Assembly (NCBI RefSeq): GCF_048544455.1
Contig: NC_133537.1
Span: 148,282,058-148,346,057 of the forward strand
Direction of reading: 5' to 3'
Source: Silene latifolia
Lineage: Eukaryota; Streptophyta; Magnoliopsida; Caryophyllales; Caryophyllaceae
DNA: 64,000 bases
Shown here: positions 10,825 through 27,726 of the stretch, piece by piece
Position numbering within the stretch: the first letter of the stretch is position 1
How the letters are laid out: the number at the start of each line of letters is the position of its first letter
Program-made: the position numbers and the translations under genes
Notes under the pieces: model-generated
Told to the model about the DNA's origin: nothing
Database searches by the model: none
The model's input: only the letters and a program-made list of their open reading frames with translations

Positions 10825-11422
10825 TGTTCCGGGTGTAATTTCAGAGCAGTGTTGTTTACCACGCAAGCTTGGTGAATGGATGTCTTTCCTTGCCTTGACT
10901 CTTCCTCTCGGTCTCTCCTGAAACGATGAACAAACTGAGGGCTCGGCTTTGCACCGAGCGTACTCACTCCGACGCTCAAGTCAGTGAACTTAAAGGGATT
11001 AAGTTATATGTTACTTGACAGAGTATATTGTAGAGAGATAAAGGAGTTTATACCAGATGAACAGTGAGTTTTAGGTTAGATTGTGGATCCTTTCCTCAAT
11101 GAGGGTTGAGGAGTATTTATAGACTTTCACCTTTTGTCACGTAGTGGCCAAGTGGCCAAGTGGCTAGCAGGTGGAAAGACTGATCTACCCTCGGCCGAGG
11201 GACCCATGGCAGGCCGGCGGGCCCTGTTGACTCCATGCCGAGGGGTCTTGGATATGAGTACGCGGATATGTGCCCCGGCTGGCTAGTTGTCCCAGCCGAG
11301 ACCCAAGAGACAGGCTGGCAGGCTGCGTCGGTTAGGCTGTCTAAGTCGTTGACTTGCTGTGGATATCTTTGACCTTGCTCAATATGTTGACTCGGTCAGC
11401 GGGTGCAGAATATGCCCCATCA
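10825..11422 (-). repeat. Element A 5' LTR
   Basis: This 598-bp LTR is 10 bp longer than its partner because GCCAAGTG... is duplicated in tandem near 11145-11165. The TATA box lies at 11114-11121 (TATAAATA on the - strand). The palindrome CCTCGGCCGAGG at 11189-11200 is about 70 bp upstream of it. Both LTR ends match the 3' LTR. Confidence 0.93.
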
Positions 11423-11427
11423 ATTAG

Positions 11428-11971
11428 ATTTGGCTATTGGTTTAGCGCTGCGACTACCGTCTGAGCCTCACATACCCATACGTGCTTATGCACAAGCCAC
11501 TTCTATACCCATGCCACTTTACCACCATTATGTCCTTGATACGTGTACCTGGTCTGTTTTGTGAATGCGCACTAGTTGGAGAATCTTCTATCACATTAGA
11601 TTGCATGCATATTTCATAAGTTGAGTGATTGTCTTTATTCTTTCTATCTTACATATATCTCACCCCTTATGAGTGCATGAGTGAAACCGCGAGAATCCAA
11701 CAAAATTGTCTTGCAAGGTTAAAAAGCATTTGGCTGAGTCTCGGTATCATGTCACATCTTGAGTAAGAGCTGCGTTAGTCTGTTACCCGTGCCTTTAAAT
11801 TTGTTTTATTGGCACAATTTTTGGTCATTACTTTGTTATAAATATGGATAGCTGGGATTTGTATGTGCCTAGACATTTGCTCTGAATTATTCATTCACCA
11901 TATGTTTGTTGTCCTTTGTTTGGTCTGATTGCTTTGCTTGAGGACAAGCAAAGGGTTGGTTTGGGAGAGTT
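11428..11971 (+). mobile_element. Element G internal tail with pre-PPT hairpin and polypurine tract
   Basis: Continuation of the region cut at 708. It ends with a 9-bp perfect stem, CTTTGCTTG (11932-11940) / CAAGCAAAG (11945-11953) with loop AGGA, followed by the purine-rich GGTTTGGGAGAG and then the LTR. No protein is recognisable. The layout and motif wording match Athila-type elements. Confidence 0.7.
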
Positions 11972-13169
11972 TGATGTATCACTTTTATATACACTTTTAT
12001 AGCTCCTTTCATACTATTTTATATACCGTTTTCGTGCCTTTATATCATTTATATCCCTTATTTCAATGAATTGTCGATACTGCCGCTATTTTGTGTTTCA
12101 ATGCAGAAATGACGCATTATGAGGATAATCAAGCTAAGATGAGCGTAGCGGAGACGGCATAGTAGAATACACGAAGCATGGCACGAGGAACGAGGAAGCA
12201 TGAAGGCTAGAAGTGAAAGAAACGAAGAAACAGTCTGTGAAGCTGGTTCCTCGATCGAGTCAGGGAGGGCTCGATCGAGCAGCCATCCTCGATCGAGTCA
12301 CCTCAGGCTCGATCGAGGAACCTCTCTGACAGATTATTTTCCGGATTTTCCTAAAACAGTTATCTTTTGTTATAAATTAGAAACTCGTATTCTATCATTA
12401 GGTTACGTTTTATTTTACATTGAGACGGCTGTATACTCTTGCTATCTTTAATATTTCCTTGCTACGGTACTAATCTTTCTTCAGTAATTAATCATTCATT
12501 GTTTTATGCTAATCAATTATTGTTCTTATTTCATGCTTTTAATTATGTCCTCAATCATTATTATTGTTGTTATTGCTTTAGTTATGAGTAGCTAATTCCC
12601 TCATCTAGGATGAAGGGGATCTAGGTTAATTAGAAAAGGGGAAATTAATTAATTGCTAGTGAAATCGCATAAGTTGTCGTTTGATTATTGTTCTTCTTCT
12701 AGTTAATTAACTTAGGTCTGAGTTGTTAATTAGTGTAGCGAATTAATCCTTTCACCGACCGGGTTAGAATTAATATAGGTTGCGATAATCAAATAGATTG
12801 TATCTAATTATAGCGACCGCATGTTAGAATCGATCTAAAGGGTATAATAGAGTCGACCGATCTTATAACCTTAGACGGCTTGATAGATCTAGCAATTGAT
12901 TAATAGACCCCATATAATTGACCTAGTGAACCGGAAATCCTAGACTTTTAATATCATTGTTTAAATCTCTTTTTATTGCTCGCATTTAGTTGGTTAGATA
13001 ACAAAACAAAACAAAACCCCAGAAAACGACTACCTTAGACAATTTAAATAATTACAGACTTAACTTTTACCGCCTCCCTGTGGATTCAATACCTGTCTTA
13101 CTGCTAGCTATTCTTGTTAGTCTTGAGATAGTTTTACTTTGATTTGGTGATACGACTTAAGCCTTATCA
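11972..13169 (+). repeat. Element G 3' LTR
   Basis: The LTR starts TGATGTATCAC right after the polypurine tract and ends ...GCCTTATCA, about 1198 bp. Four copies of TCGATCGAG lie at 12251, 12271, 12289 and 12309, followed by a TATA box (TATAAAT, 12371-12377). The 5' LTR and the duplicated target are outside the window, so the right boundary rests on the TG...CA rule only. Confidence 0.72.
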
Positions 13170-13389
13170 CAATGAGTAATGCTAAGGACTCATAGCATTG
13201 GGATTTTACAGCTTTGCATCCTTGATATTACTTTTTTTTTTTTTTTTTTTTTAATTAGATATGTTGGCGCTGCACTAAACGGAGCGCGTGTTGTTATACC
13301 GTTGTTGCGTCTTGACAGTCCCCTGGCTTTTTGGCCATATTAAAATTTTATTGGTTGGTTGGCCTCGTGTTGCACCTTTTTTTTTTTTT
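13170..13389. other. Intergenic stretch with poly-T tract
   Basis: A run of T at about 13231-13252 and unique-looking AT-rich sequence. I see no gene or element end. Confidence 0.6.
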
Positions 13390-13570
13390 ACCAATCGTTG
13401 GTTGGCGCAGTGGTAGCATGGGGCTGCGCTTGGTAGGGAGGTCTGCGGATCGATCCCCCACAACTGCGATTGGGAGGGGTTTAAATACCGTAATCCTTGG
13501 ACATGCCCCGAAATTCAGATTAGTCAGCCCAATGTGGTTCGGATTATCGGATGGTTTAGACCAAAAAAAA
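13390..13570 (+). mobile_element. tRNA-derived SINE
   Basis: The head resembles a tRNA gene with an A box (TTGGCGCAGTGGTAGC, about 13401-13416) and a B box (GGATCGATCCCC, about 13447-13458). These are spaced as in an RNA polymerase III internal promoter. A non-tRNA body of about 100 bp ends in an A-rich stretch (GACCAAAAAAAA). A long T-run precedes the head. It cannot fold as a full tRNA and I could not see a clear target-site duplication. It lies just beyond the 3' end of the FabG gene. Confidence 0.65.
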
Positions 13571-13595
13571 TTTTTATTGGCATCCTTCAAGTCTG

Positions 13596-13601
13596 TTTAT
13601 T
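13596..13601 (-). terminator. Possible polyadenylation signal of FabG
   Basis: AATAAA on the - strand about 440 bp after the stop codon. It would imply a 3' UTR of about 450 nt. No nearer canonical signal is visible, but plant signals vary widely. Confidence 0.3.
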
Positions 13602-14036
13602 CCAAGTGTAAACACAACAAAGATCTAACTGAATGCATCAAAGCCACCATCTATGTAAAGATTAAGGGAAAGACATCAATGTATACAAAGAAACACATAA
13701 AAAAGTACACAATAAAAAAAAATTATCATTATTATTCTCTCCAAAGTTCAAACTAAACCTCAAAAACTGTCACTAAAGCGTCCGCTAATGAAAATGAACA
13801 ATTTACTGTGGGAAAGATCACTGCTATTCTGCTAAAGTAAAACGGTTTCTATATTTTCTGAGAAAGGCGAGCGTACTTGTTTTGCTGATCTGCAAAACAC
13901 TGATCGCAATTGTGTCATTAAACTCATTATCACCCATCAATTGAGAAAATGGTTCATATATAGCAGTATAGCACCCTCTTCAACATATGAGAAACTCTTC
14001 GTGCCGCTTAACTACACGTGTCAGCTATCCAATTGA

Positions 14037-19103
<5,067 letters not shown>

Positions 19104-19400
19104 TTTTAGAGAGATAATGCCTGAAGCAAGTGGAATGTGGGTTATTTATGAGAGTGGTAATGGCTTTGGAAGCTCCGAAGAGAAGGCGTAGTTCGTGTGC
19201 TACGATGATTTCGAGGATATCATCACTACTACTCGCTCATCAATATCATATGATTTTGTGTTCATGGGGGTTGGTAACCAACCTCTTGGCCCCTTCGTTT
19301 TCAACTTAGTGAGACACTCTTCCTTCTTAATGAGTCGTCCCGTGTTTGATACCATATCGGGCACCAACATTTGTGTGATACACGCCTAAACTTGTCAACA
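19104..19400. other. FabG 5' flank
   Basis: This should contain the FabG 5' UTR and promoter. I find no convincing TATA box; an ATAAATAA stretch near 19142-19149 on the - strand is too close to the ATG. No other gene is visible. Confidence 0.5.
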
Positions 19401-19410
19401 CCTATAAAAC

Positions 19411-19988
19411 CGCAAAAGTTGCAATTTACCTCTTAAGTTTGTTCAATGGTGAAATTAGACCCTTTACGTTTCAATTGTAGCAATCAAGCTCCTTAACTTT
19501 AGTCAAAAGTGAAATTAAATCCCATTGTTTGATTTTTCATGAAATTCAACTAAAATTCATTTTTATAATCCAATTAATCAAATATAAAATCTAATTTTAT
19601 AACCTTATAAATTTTACACAATCTATAATTGTAATAACGAGTATTTTTTATAATTTTACAATTTTAGACAATATATTCTAAATGTAAGAATAGTTCATAA
19701 ATTTTTATCATATTCTATTTTGTATATTATAGATGAATGTAAAGTTATTCTTTAGATGAATAACTAAACTTATATAAATTAATAAGGTTAAAATTAGTAA
19801 TTTTATGTATTATTAGTCGTGTAATATAAATATAAAATGAATTTTTGTTGAAATTTAAGTGAAAAATAAAAATCGTGGTTGAATTTCACTTTTTGTTAAA
19901 GTTTTGGGGCTTAATTGCTAGAATTGAAAGTTAAGGGGCCTAATTTCACCATTGAACAAAGCTAAGGAGGCAAATTGCCACTTTCGCG
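19411..19988. mobile_element. Mutator-like MITE with long terminal inverted repeats
   Basis: A 578-bp AT-rich element. Its ends, CGCAAAAGTTGCAATTT and (inverted) CGCGAAAGTGGCAATTT, continue as inverted repeats for well over 100 bp. It is flanked by a 10-bp direct repeat CCTATAAAAC at 19401-19410 and 19989-19998. Long inverted repeats plus a 9-10 bp duplication fit the Mutator superfamily. There is no transposase, so it is non-autonomous. It lies about 300 bp upstream of the FabG start. Confidence 0.85.
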
Positions 19989-19998
19989 CCTATAAAAC

Positions 19999-20264
19999 CG
20001 TGTAACTTTTATTTATTTATTTGGGCACATGTCCAAACATGTCCATGGCATTTGGACACCATTTTAAACCGGAATCAACTTGAATTTAGGGTGAATACTG
20101 AATAGTATGCGTTATTTATTCTTGGGGAATGTGTTCAATTTGGGGTGAATGATATTCTTTAGACGAAGAATTAGATGTTGAAAGAGATTGATTAGAAGAT
20201 GTATTTCGGCGAGATATGAGAATGTGTTATTGTCAATGTTAGGTTTTACCTTCATTGATTTATA
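19999..20264. other. Intergenic, no gene seen
   Basis: AT-rich sequence between the MITE and the Helitron end. ACATGTCCAAACATGTCC is a short direct repeat; nothing else is recognisable. Confidence 0.6.
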
Positions 20265-20385
20265 CTAGTTGGTTGTACGGCGCGCAATGCGCGCCGTCCC
20301 CCAAGTTATATTAATCGTTTACGTTTCATATGCTTAGTAGCGATTCTTTATTTGGTTTGGTTTTCTATACATTTTGAGTAGCGAT
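20265..20385 (-). mobile_element. Helitron 3' terminus (fragment)
   Basis: On the - strand a GC-rich hairpin with 9-bp arms (ACGGCGCGC / GCGCGCCGT, 20277-20297, loop of 3) is followed eight bases later by CTAG at 20265-20268 and then T. Hairpin plus CTRR next to T is the Helitron 3' end. Element D is inserted 120 bp away, so only this terminal piece is seen and the 5' end was not located. Confidence 0.6.
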
Positions 20386-22049
20386 TGTTAACACTTTTTA
20401 TTTATAACCTTGCAAGTGTACAAGTGGTCGTGCAGTGTTGCAAGGGTCGAACCCAAAGGACTGCTATTATGGCTCTAGAATTGCTTGTCTAGACATTAGT
20501 TTAGTTCAACCTAATGTGAGGAGTTGATTTTAAGACTAACAAAAGAGATTAAGGCTAGACTAATTAAAAGTAGAGTGATTACTAGAACGATAGAAACAAT
20601 GATAGGGAAAAACTAGGATGTCCGGGTTCACTTATATAGATAAAGGAGGAAGTACACATAGATTAACAAAATCCAAGAGTAGGTGCAAAGGAAAGGCCCA
20701 ATCTCTCGATATGAGACTAACCCTATGCTAAGATCGATTAAGTTCTCACTCAATTAACCAAACCCATAGTTTCATCATGTTATTCCTAGATACTAGTCAA
20801 GCTCTCACCCAACAAGTAGAAAAGATAGTGTAAACACCTAAACTCTCATTCAAGCATTTTCACAAATACCTTATGTGCATGACAAAACTAACAAGCAAAT
20901 ACTCAAGGATTGTAGTCTTCCTATGTCATAATCCAACCTTATAACTCTATATAAGACCCCCCTCCATCCTAGTATGAAGCTACTAACACATGTTCATAAT
21001 AACAAAGGTAAAAGATGAAGACTTTAGCGTGTAACAAGCAAGAGAAAACATATTTGCAAAGTAAACTAATTAAGCAACTCAAATATGTAAACAATTGAAA
21101 GATGAACAATAATAGGAAAGAGATTATACCAATATTGAAGACAAAGTTGCAATCTTTGATTAAATAGAAGAATAATCTTCACAAATCTTCAATTAACAAC
21201 CCAATACTAAATGTAAACAATTGATAACAACTAATTCTAAGTTAATTTAGGAAGTAATTAATGCTTGATTAAAGAAAGATTAAAGTTTTGATTAAGGGTT
21301 TGCATAGGATTAAGGAAGTAGTTCTAGATTTAGGGTTATGTGTACAAATGACTAAGGAACGGGGTATATATAGTTTACACGGAATTAGGGTGAGGATTAA
21401 AGCAAGGTTAAAAATGCGGAAATAAGGTCCCAGCCGGTGGACCGGCCGCCAGTGGTCTGACCGGCTGGGAGTCCTCTGTAAGAAATGAGTTGGAAAATGT
21501 CATTAGGTGTGTCTGGCTGGTGGACCGACTGGTGGACCGGCTACCGGTGGTCTACCAGCTGGGAGTCCTCCTTGACGTTTCCTTCTTCTCTTGACTTTTG
21601 TGCTTCAACATACATTCCCAGCCGGCCGGCTACCGGTGCCTTACCCGGCTGGGAGTTCCCTGTAAGTTTGTCAAATTCTTCCTTCTTCTTGTGCTCCCAG
21701 CCGGCTGACCGGCTGCCGGTGGCCTGACCGGCTGGGAGTTCTCTGTAGCTCCTTCCCTTTTTCCTTGGTGCTAAGTGTTGGGGGAGTCCCAGCCGGCTGA
21801 CCGGCTGCCGGCCTACCGGATGGGAGCTCCTCTCAGCATTCCTTCCTCTTATCTTCATGCTTAGCCTATCAAATCGTCTCTCTTGCTCCGATTCCTCCAT
21901 TTCCGCCTCAAAACCTGCAAGACAGACATAATATCATAGGCTAGGGAATCGGGGTACAAAATGCAAGGCAAGACACATAAAACCGACTCATATGGAGTCA
22001 GAATGCATGAAAATAGGGAGGAAAGTTGGTGTAAATGAACACTATATCA
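20386..22049 (-). repeat. Element D 3' LTR (Athila type)
   Basis: On the - strand the LTR starts TGATATAGTG right after the purine tract AGTGTGGAGAGG and ends ...AGTGTTAACA, about 1664 bp. A TATA box lies at 21365-21372. The partner LTR lies beyond the right edge of the window, so only the polypurine-tract side is well fixed. The five bases outside the far end are GCGAT (20381-20385) and should recur beyond the other LTR. Confidence 0.75.
21429..21826. repeat. Dyad array CCCAGCCGG...CCGGCTGGG in the D LTR
   Basis: Five units spaced 80-110 bp, each a GC-rich inverted repeat. The clearest has 10-bp arms at 21429-21438 and 21460-21469. Others lie near 21500-21560, 21617-21655, 21697-21739 and 21788-21826. 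The array sits upstream of the LTR TATA box on the - strand. The same motif recurs at 57770-57889 and 63575-63700 inside element D. Confidence 0.85.
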
Positions 22050-22087
22050 AACCTCTCCACACTTGATCATTACTCGTCCCCGAGTAA
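22050..22087 (-). promoter_or_regulatory. Element D polypurine tract and pre-PPT hairpin
   Basis: On the - strand, TTACTCG / CGAGTAA with loop GGGA (22070-22087) precedes the purine tract AAGTGTGGAGAGG by a few bases, and the LTR begins at 22049. This marks the priming site for plus-strand DNA synthesis. Confidence 0.7.
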
Positions 22088-25005
22088 GTGGGTGAGTCAA
22101 AACGAGACCCTTATTCAACTATAGTCTAACTACACTAATAATATCCGATGGAAGGCAATTAACGGGCCTCCTCCGCCCCTTCAACTCATAATGAAGTGCA
22201 ATGAGGTATGCACTCCTTTGCAAGGCAAGTGGGGGCTTGCGGAAAATTTAGACACATCCAACATTTAAGCACGTAATCAAGCATATGATGCATCAATCAA
22301 AAACTCAACCGCTTTCCTCATCTAAGCGGAGGATTTTGTTTTGAGAAAAACAAGGGTTTTGGTCGAGAGATACCGTCTCATAGTCTTGGCGGGGTGTCAA
22401 TGCCTTAGTGATGGCTCAAGCAACCTAGATGTGACAACCAATTGCCTAGGAAACAAATTCAAAGGCGGGAAAGGGGGAAACAAAGCCTAACCTTCAAGAT
22501 TGACATGACACACACAAGATTCGACCAAGTTGACCCATGACTAAGAGGACCTAGACTACTGACTTCCTCACGGTTTTCACTAGTCACTCATTTGAAGGAC
22601 GGGTGATTTATGTGCAAAAAAGTAACCAAAATCACTCAACTACTCGACTCGTGAGACATGCCCGCAATCTAAAGTGGAATCTCCTCCTACATGACCATAC
22701 ATGAGATGCAAAAAAAGGAAAATGTGCATAAAGAGAAACAAGGGTTGTAACGGGGCTAGGTGACGGGTCGAAACGGGGTTGGCGCAAGTACCATTTTGGA
22801 AAAATGTGGAGGTACACATCAAGAAGTTGCCAAAATACCATTTATTCCACTTTATTACAACAAATGAGTAACGTCTACACCCTAACAAAAATTGGTTTCC
22901 CAAATTTATGCAAAAATTGTGCAAACCCGACTCACTTTGGAAAAACATGAAAATCATCACCTTATTGCAACAATTGAGTAACGTCTACACCCTAACATGA
23001 ACTCGGCTTGCCAAATTCAAGCAAACATTGTGTAAACCCGACTTACATTGTAAAAACATCATATGCCCCTTTTATTTTGCAACGCCTTTTTCTACTCCTT
23101 GATGACGAATGATGAGTGTTGCACGACTTTTTCACATCAAACATGATACAAGTAATAAGAGTTTTTTTTTTTTCCTTTTTTTTTTCAAATTTTCTTCTTT
23201 TCTATTTTTTTTCTTTTTCAAAACTTCATTGTTCAAAACTAACCAAATGAAACCATTATTCCGACTCAATGGATTGTACACATCCACTAAACCAAGAATC
23301 GAATCCCTTTCTTCATACAACCGACAACATGTTGGCAACTTTCTTGATCAAGGAAGGTTGTTTATGGTATGTAGTTGGTTTTGTAGGTGCCAAATGGAAG
23401 GTTAAGGCTTAAAAGGGGTTAGCAAAATCGGTCCTAGTCTAAAGGGTCGAAAATTAGGCTTATTTGACAATGTGAGGCTAAAAAATGATATGCAACGAAT
23501 TGTTTCAAGTTATGCACACAAATGAACATCTCATGGTAAAAAAGGAAAGGATGCCACGCTTATGCGTCGTGATGTGACATGCCACGCAAGGAGCCTATTT
23601 ACAACCTAAGGGAGACCGGGTATGGATGTACCGGTCCCAAGGAGGCTCTAAATCTCACATGTAAGTAGCTATGTCGAAATCTAGGTCTAGACTATGGTCT
23701 TTGGTCTCACAAGGTGGTCAATACTCTCCGGCCAAGCCTCATTTCCCGGGTATTTGCAAGCAAACACCCTAACAAGGAGGTCAAAAGTTGCAAGCCACTA
23801 AGAGGGGAAGACACGGCCAAGACAACATCATAGAGGGTATCATGCTCCCTTCCTAGACCACATTTTGTTCAAAAATATGTACAAACTTCATTCAAATGGA
23901 ATTTAAAACACAAACAAACATTTACAAGGCACAAGATGCAATTCTATACTAGCAACAAGAGTAAACATGCAACAATTTTGTCTAACCTAGCAGCACATAA
24001 GCACACAAACCAAGTTCCAAAATGGAACATCCTCATCAACATTGCCCATCCTCCTTCAATAATACAAGAAATATAAAAGAAGAGGAATGAAAAAGGAGAA
24101 AGGGATCGGAAAGGTTATACCAATGGGTCTTCTAGTCTCCTAATGTTTCAAATGTTCCGTATGTGTCTGCGCCACTTGTTAGACAAACAAACATATATAT
24201 ACAATGCAATATTTTTTGAATTTTGAAGGTTTTTCTATTTTTTTTTTTGAAATTTTTGAAATTTTATCAAATTTACAAACTTATTTACAAAAATATACAA
24301 AGTAGATATTTCCCTCCCCACACTTAAGATTTACATCGTCCTCGATGGAACGAAATGTAGGGAGGAAATAGGAAAAAAAGGAAAGACATATTTTGTATTT
24401 TTGATTTTTTTATGAATGGAAAACATATTTTTGGTGATTTTTTTTGAAGTTTTTGAAATCAAACAACTTGTTTTTTTTTTTGGCCTCCTCCCCACACTTA
24501 TTATATACAATATCCGGTGATGGATGAAGTGTGTGTAGGAGGCAATTTTTGAATTAGAAGAACGTATTTTTGGATTTTTGATTTTTTTGAAAATAAAGGA
24601 TATGTTTTTGTATTTTTAAATTTATGGAATCTCCTCCCCACACTTATTTATTTACATAGTGTATGGAGGAGATTCGGAAACTAAATTGCATGTTTTTGTG
24701 AGATTGTCGGTTTTTTTTCAAACTTTTTGTATTTTGAAATGGGGATGCAGTTCATGAGCTATCCTATATGCAAAACTGAAGGTACGATGCAAATTACTCT
24801 ATATGAATGCAATTCCTATATGTGACGATATTTTACAGAATTTAAATCTAATGCAAATCTAAATGAATGCAACTAAGTGATTGACTAGGCTAAATATATT
24901 ACAAGTAGTCTAAATGCATACAAAAAATAAATATGAATGAGAGATTTAGATTGAGGGATCATACATGTCATTTGGATTGAAAGGGAGTGAGGATGGCCAT
25001 CATCA
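22088..25005 (-). mobile_element. Element D 3' untranslated region
   Basis: About 2.9 kb with no supportable gene, between the ORF1-type gene and the LTR. Poly-A/T tracts are frequent. Three further copies of the purine motif TAAGTGTGGGGAGG (- strand) lie at 24311-24326, 24485-24500 and 24631-24646, embedded in a degenerate repeat of about 150-170 bp. Confidence 0.65.
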
Positions 25006-25246
25006 CTAGGCCTCCTCGGTCTCGGTGTCCTCACCGTCATCATTATCATCATCCTCATCATTTTCGGCTCCGAACTCGGATTCACGGATGAAATCATCCG
25101 TGCTCATGTGCATCGGGCCACTCATATCAAACCCCTCGACCGTTAGGTCGATATCTACTTCCCGGGCCGCTCTCGAGCCGCTAGCGCCACCTCCCTCACA
25201 AAATATGGAAGGGGTCCCCCCGAACCATCGAGTATCGTGCCCTTAC
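25006..25246 (-). pseudogene. Element D ORF1-type gene, C-terminal part (cut off by element C)
   Basis: Starting from the target duplication, the - strand reads open for about 80 codons to a TAG at 25008-25006. It ends in a run of Asp/Glu/Asn, the acidic tail also seen in the related gene of element B. It continues in the same frame as the large ORF at 56095-57585, so element C inserted into this gene. A TAA lies exactly in the CTTAC target sequence. Confidence 0.75.
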
Positions 25247-27705
25247 TGTAGATACCCAGTATCTGCTGAGACTCCAAGAAACACCCGATGATTATCGGAC
25301 TACAACATGCTTTGGAATCGCGGCGTTTGATCGACAGTTTGTGTACAACTTTACGTCGGAAAACTTAAAACGATTTCAAAAATAAAATATCTCAAAACAT
25401 TTCAAAAATACCTGGAGTGTTTAATGCACGGCGACGGGGTCGCAATGACACTAACTAGACTCAAAACCGGCACCGGACCAAAAACCGACTCAAAAATTCA
25501 AATCCCGACTCCAACAACGAGTCAAACCGAGTCAACCACCAAAAACAAACATTTAAAACCTTCTACCTTAAGTTTTCCCGGATTCATGAATGGTCAAGTA
25601 CCAAACACGTGACTACAAAACCTAGGATAGAACAAATCATGATTGCGTTTGTTGTGAAAGCGACAACACACCTCGAAGACCCGCGACGTGGCTCGTGCCT
25701 CTTTGAGCAGCCCAGGTGGCCACGTCGCTCAAAACTCACACAACCACTCATTCTCCTATAAATACCCCTCAAATGCCACCCATTTGAGAGTTATGCGAGT
25801 GTCCGCCCCCTCTTTTCTCCCTTAAAATTCTCGACTCGACTTCTTAAGTCACAAACCGACGCGTTTTTACGACCTACCGATCGTAAACACGAGCCTTACA
25901 CATTGTTTGGTACCATCATCGTGCATTAAATCACTTGACCGACCACTTCGACCACTGTACCATCACTAAACTTTTAAAACACTCTTTTACTTAACAAAAC
26001 GGTTTTAAACCGAGTTTTTTCCTATCAAACGAGTTGTTACACTTACGTCGGTCACTCGCCATAACCAAACATGTAAGTATGAGGGTGTAAAAATCCTCTT
26101 TTATTATGTTTTCATTTGTTTCATGACTCTAACATGCTAAAACATGCATAACATGAACCAAAACATGGAATAAACGAGCAAAAAGCGATTTTTGGTCCGA
26201 GGCAGAAGCCCCTTAGGTCGCCAACTAGCTCGCGCCTAAATGGGGTACTCAGACCAGAGATCAACCGTGTTTGTTCTCGTCATTTCCCTTAATCCATTTT
26301 TCATATTTGTAATCGGTTTTCACCATTTCAAGTATTTTCGAACCTTTGTTGTTTTATTTCACATGTTTTAACCATAAAGCATTTTTCACCCTTGGTTCTT
26401 CATACCATGACGGTTAAATCCGTGTTTCAGTGATAATATTTGGTTAATGACATTTAAAAGGTATTTTAAAACCTTTTATTTCATTTCTTTACATTTTCAA
26501 ACAAACATATTAGTCACCAACACAAAGTCATCCTTGGTTCCACATACCATGCCGGATTTTAACCCGGGTACGATGATGAGTACCGACTAATAACATTCAA
26601 ATGGACTTAAAATAATTATCCATAATTTTTTTCAAAACTATTCATGTCAAGTTTGACAAATCGAACCCGACACCGAATATTATCAAATAATGATGATTAT
26701 TCGAGTCTAGTTCTTCAAATCAATAAATGCGGTCTAAACAACCCCTTCAAATCAAACCGGGTTCAAACACCCATTTTCAACACGTTTTATAACGTTTTCT
26801 AAAAGGTCAGAACACGGCACATAAACCGTGGGCTAACCCGCGCCTAAACAGGCTCTCTATTTCTCATTTTCAAAACCAGAGGGAGGCCCCTTACACCGCT
26901 GGCTGGCTCGCGCCTCATATAGCCGTCTGGTACAGGGCCTGTTCCCTTCCAGCATTAGTCCAGGACGATCCCGACTCCGGTTAACCCGGATATAGGACGG
27001 ATCAGATGACTATTTGATTATCCAAAACCATATTTGCAAAATGCCTTACTAAGATAAATGGATCACGTTATACACCATAAACCTAATACAGTAAATGGAT
27101 GTTTAATTTCCGTCTTGCATGCAAATCAACCTTTAATCCAACTCGACATCTTATACTTGATACTTGGATTAAATCAACCGATTTAGAAAGCTCTCACATG
27201 TTAGGTTTAAATTATTGGATGCGCATTCATGCATTTAAACCGTTTTATCAACTTTTGCATTCAACCAACCAAGATCGATCAGTAGAGGCCGCTAAACGCG
27301 GGCGGGATTGGGTGTCTGATTAAAGGGCTTCCCAATACATACCTACACCTCTTACTCAGAAACTTTGGATAGTGGACGACCTTATCCAGGGCGTACGAGA
27401 GTCATTCTAGAGATAGGATACTAAAGAGGGACGATTTCCTTATCTTTAGTACCTATGTCAAACGCTGCTTTGTGCTTCGATTTGACCGAGGTATAAAGTG
27501 GAATTCGAACGGGTTCCAGGCATCCCACAAATGCTTGGTGGCGACTCCGAACATCTCTAATCGTTTCGAGACCCTTACCGAGACGAAACCGACCGATCTA
27601 AAACGATCCGGTCGAAAGCATCTTTTACGCCGCCGAGCGTGGCTTTCAAAGAGACCGTTGTATGTCCACAGATGGAAGTGGGCTTGCAGGTGGGCCATGT
27701 CCACA
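25247..27705 (+). repeat. Element C 5' LTR
   Basis: Starts TGTAGATACCCAG and ends GGCCATGTCCACA. It has the same length as the 3' LTR at 53635-56093. TATA box at 25757-25764. The GC-rich motif GCTCG(C/T)GCCT occurs several times (near 25691, 26227 and 26909). Confidence 0.95.
25683..25764 (+). promoter_or_regulatory. Element C LTR promoter (G-box-like dyad plus TATA)
   Basis: A perfect 10-bp inverted repeat, GCGACGTGGC (25683-25692) and GCCACGTCGC (25719-25728), carries the ACGTGGC core of plant G-box/ABRE sites. It lies 28 bp before TATAAATA (25757-25764). The 3' LTR has the same arrangement with TATA at 54145-54152. Confidence 0.7.
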
Positions 27706-27708
27706 GAT

Positions 27709-27726
27709 TGGCGACTCCGCTGGGGA
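27709..27726 (+). promoter_or_regulatory. Element C primer-binding site
   Basis: TGGCGACTCCGCTGGGGA, three bases after the 5' LTR. It is complementary to the expected 3' end of a plant tRNA-Arg, the primer reported for Ogre elements. Confidence 0.85.

Larger units (their letters stand above)
709..11422 (-). mobile_element. Element A: complete Tat-lineage Ty3/gypsy retrotransposon
   Basis: The element is bounded by two LTRs (709-1296 and 10825-11422) and by a perfect 5-bp target-site duplication, ATTAG, at 704-708 and 11423-11427. Its genes gag, protease, RT, RNase H and integrase run on the - strand from high to low coordinates. The polypurine tract lies next to the lower LTR (1297-1306, GGGGGCAAAT on the - strand) and the primer-binding site next to the upper one. 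A second, archaeal-type RNase H after the gypsy-type one, and an extra ORF on the opposite strand after pol, are typical of the Tat lineage. Every coding region has frameshifts or stops. The LTRs differ by roughly 2-2.5% by eye plus one 10-bp tandem duplication, so the insertion is fairly recent but this copy is not autonomous. Confidence 0.93.

Noticed and set aside
13401..13470. A possible functional tRNA gene
   Set aside because: A and B boxes are present, but the sequence cannot complete a cloverleaf and continues into a SINE body with an A-rich tail.
21541..21900. 119-residue - strand ORF in the D LTR
   Set aside because: It runs through the dyad array and has no recognisable domain; the region is LTR U3.
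22632..23405. Short ORFs in the D 3' region
   Set aside because: AT-rich, Phe/Lys-biased frames without homology or conserved context.
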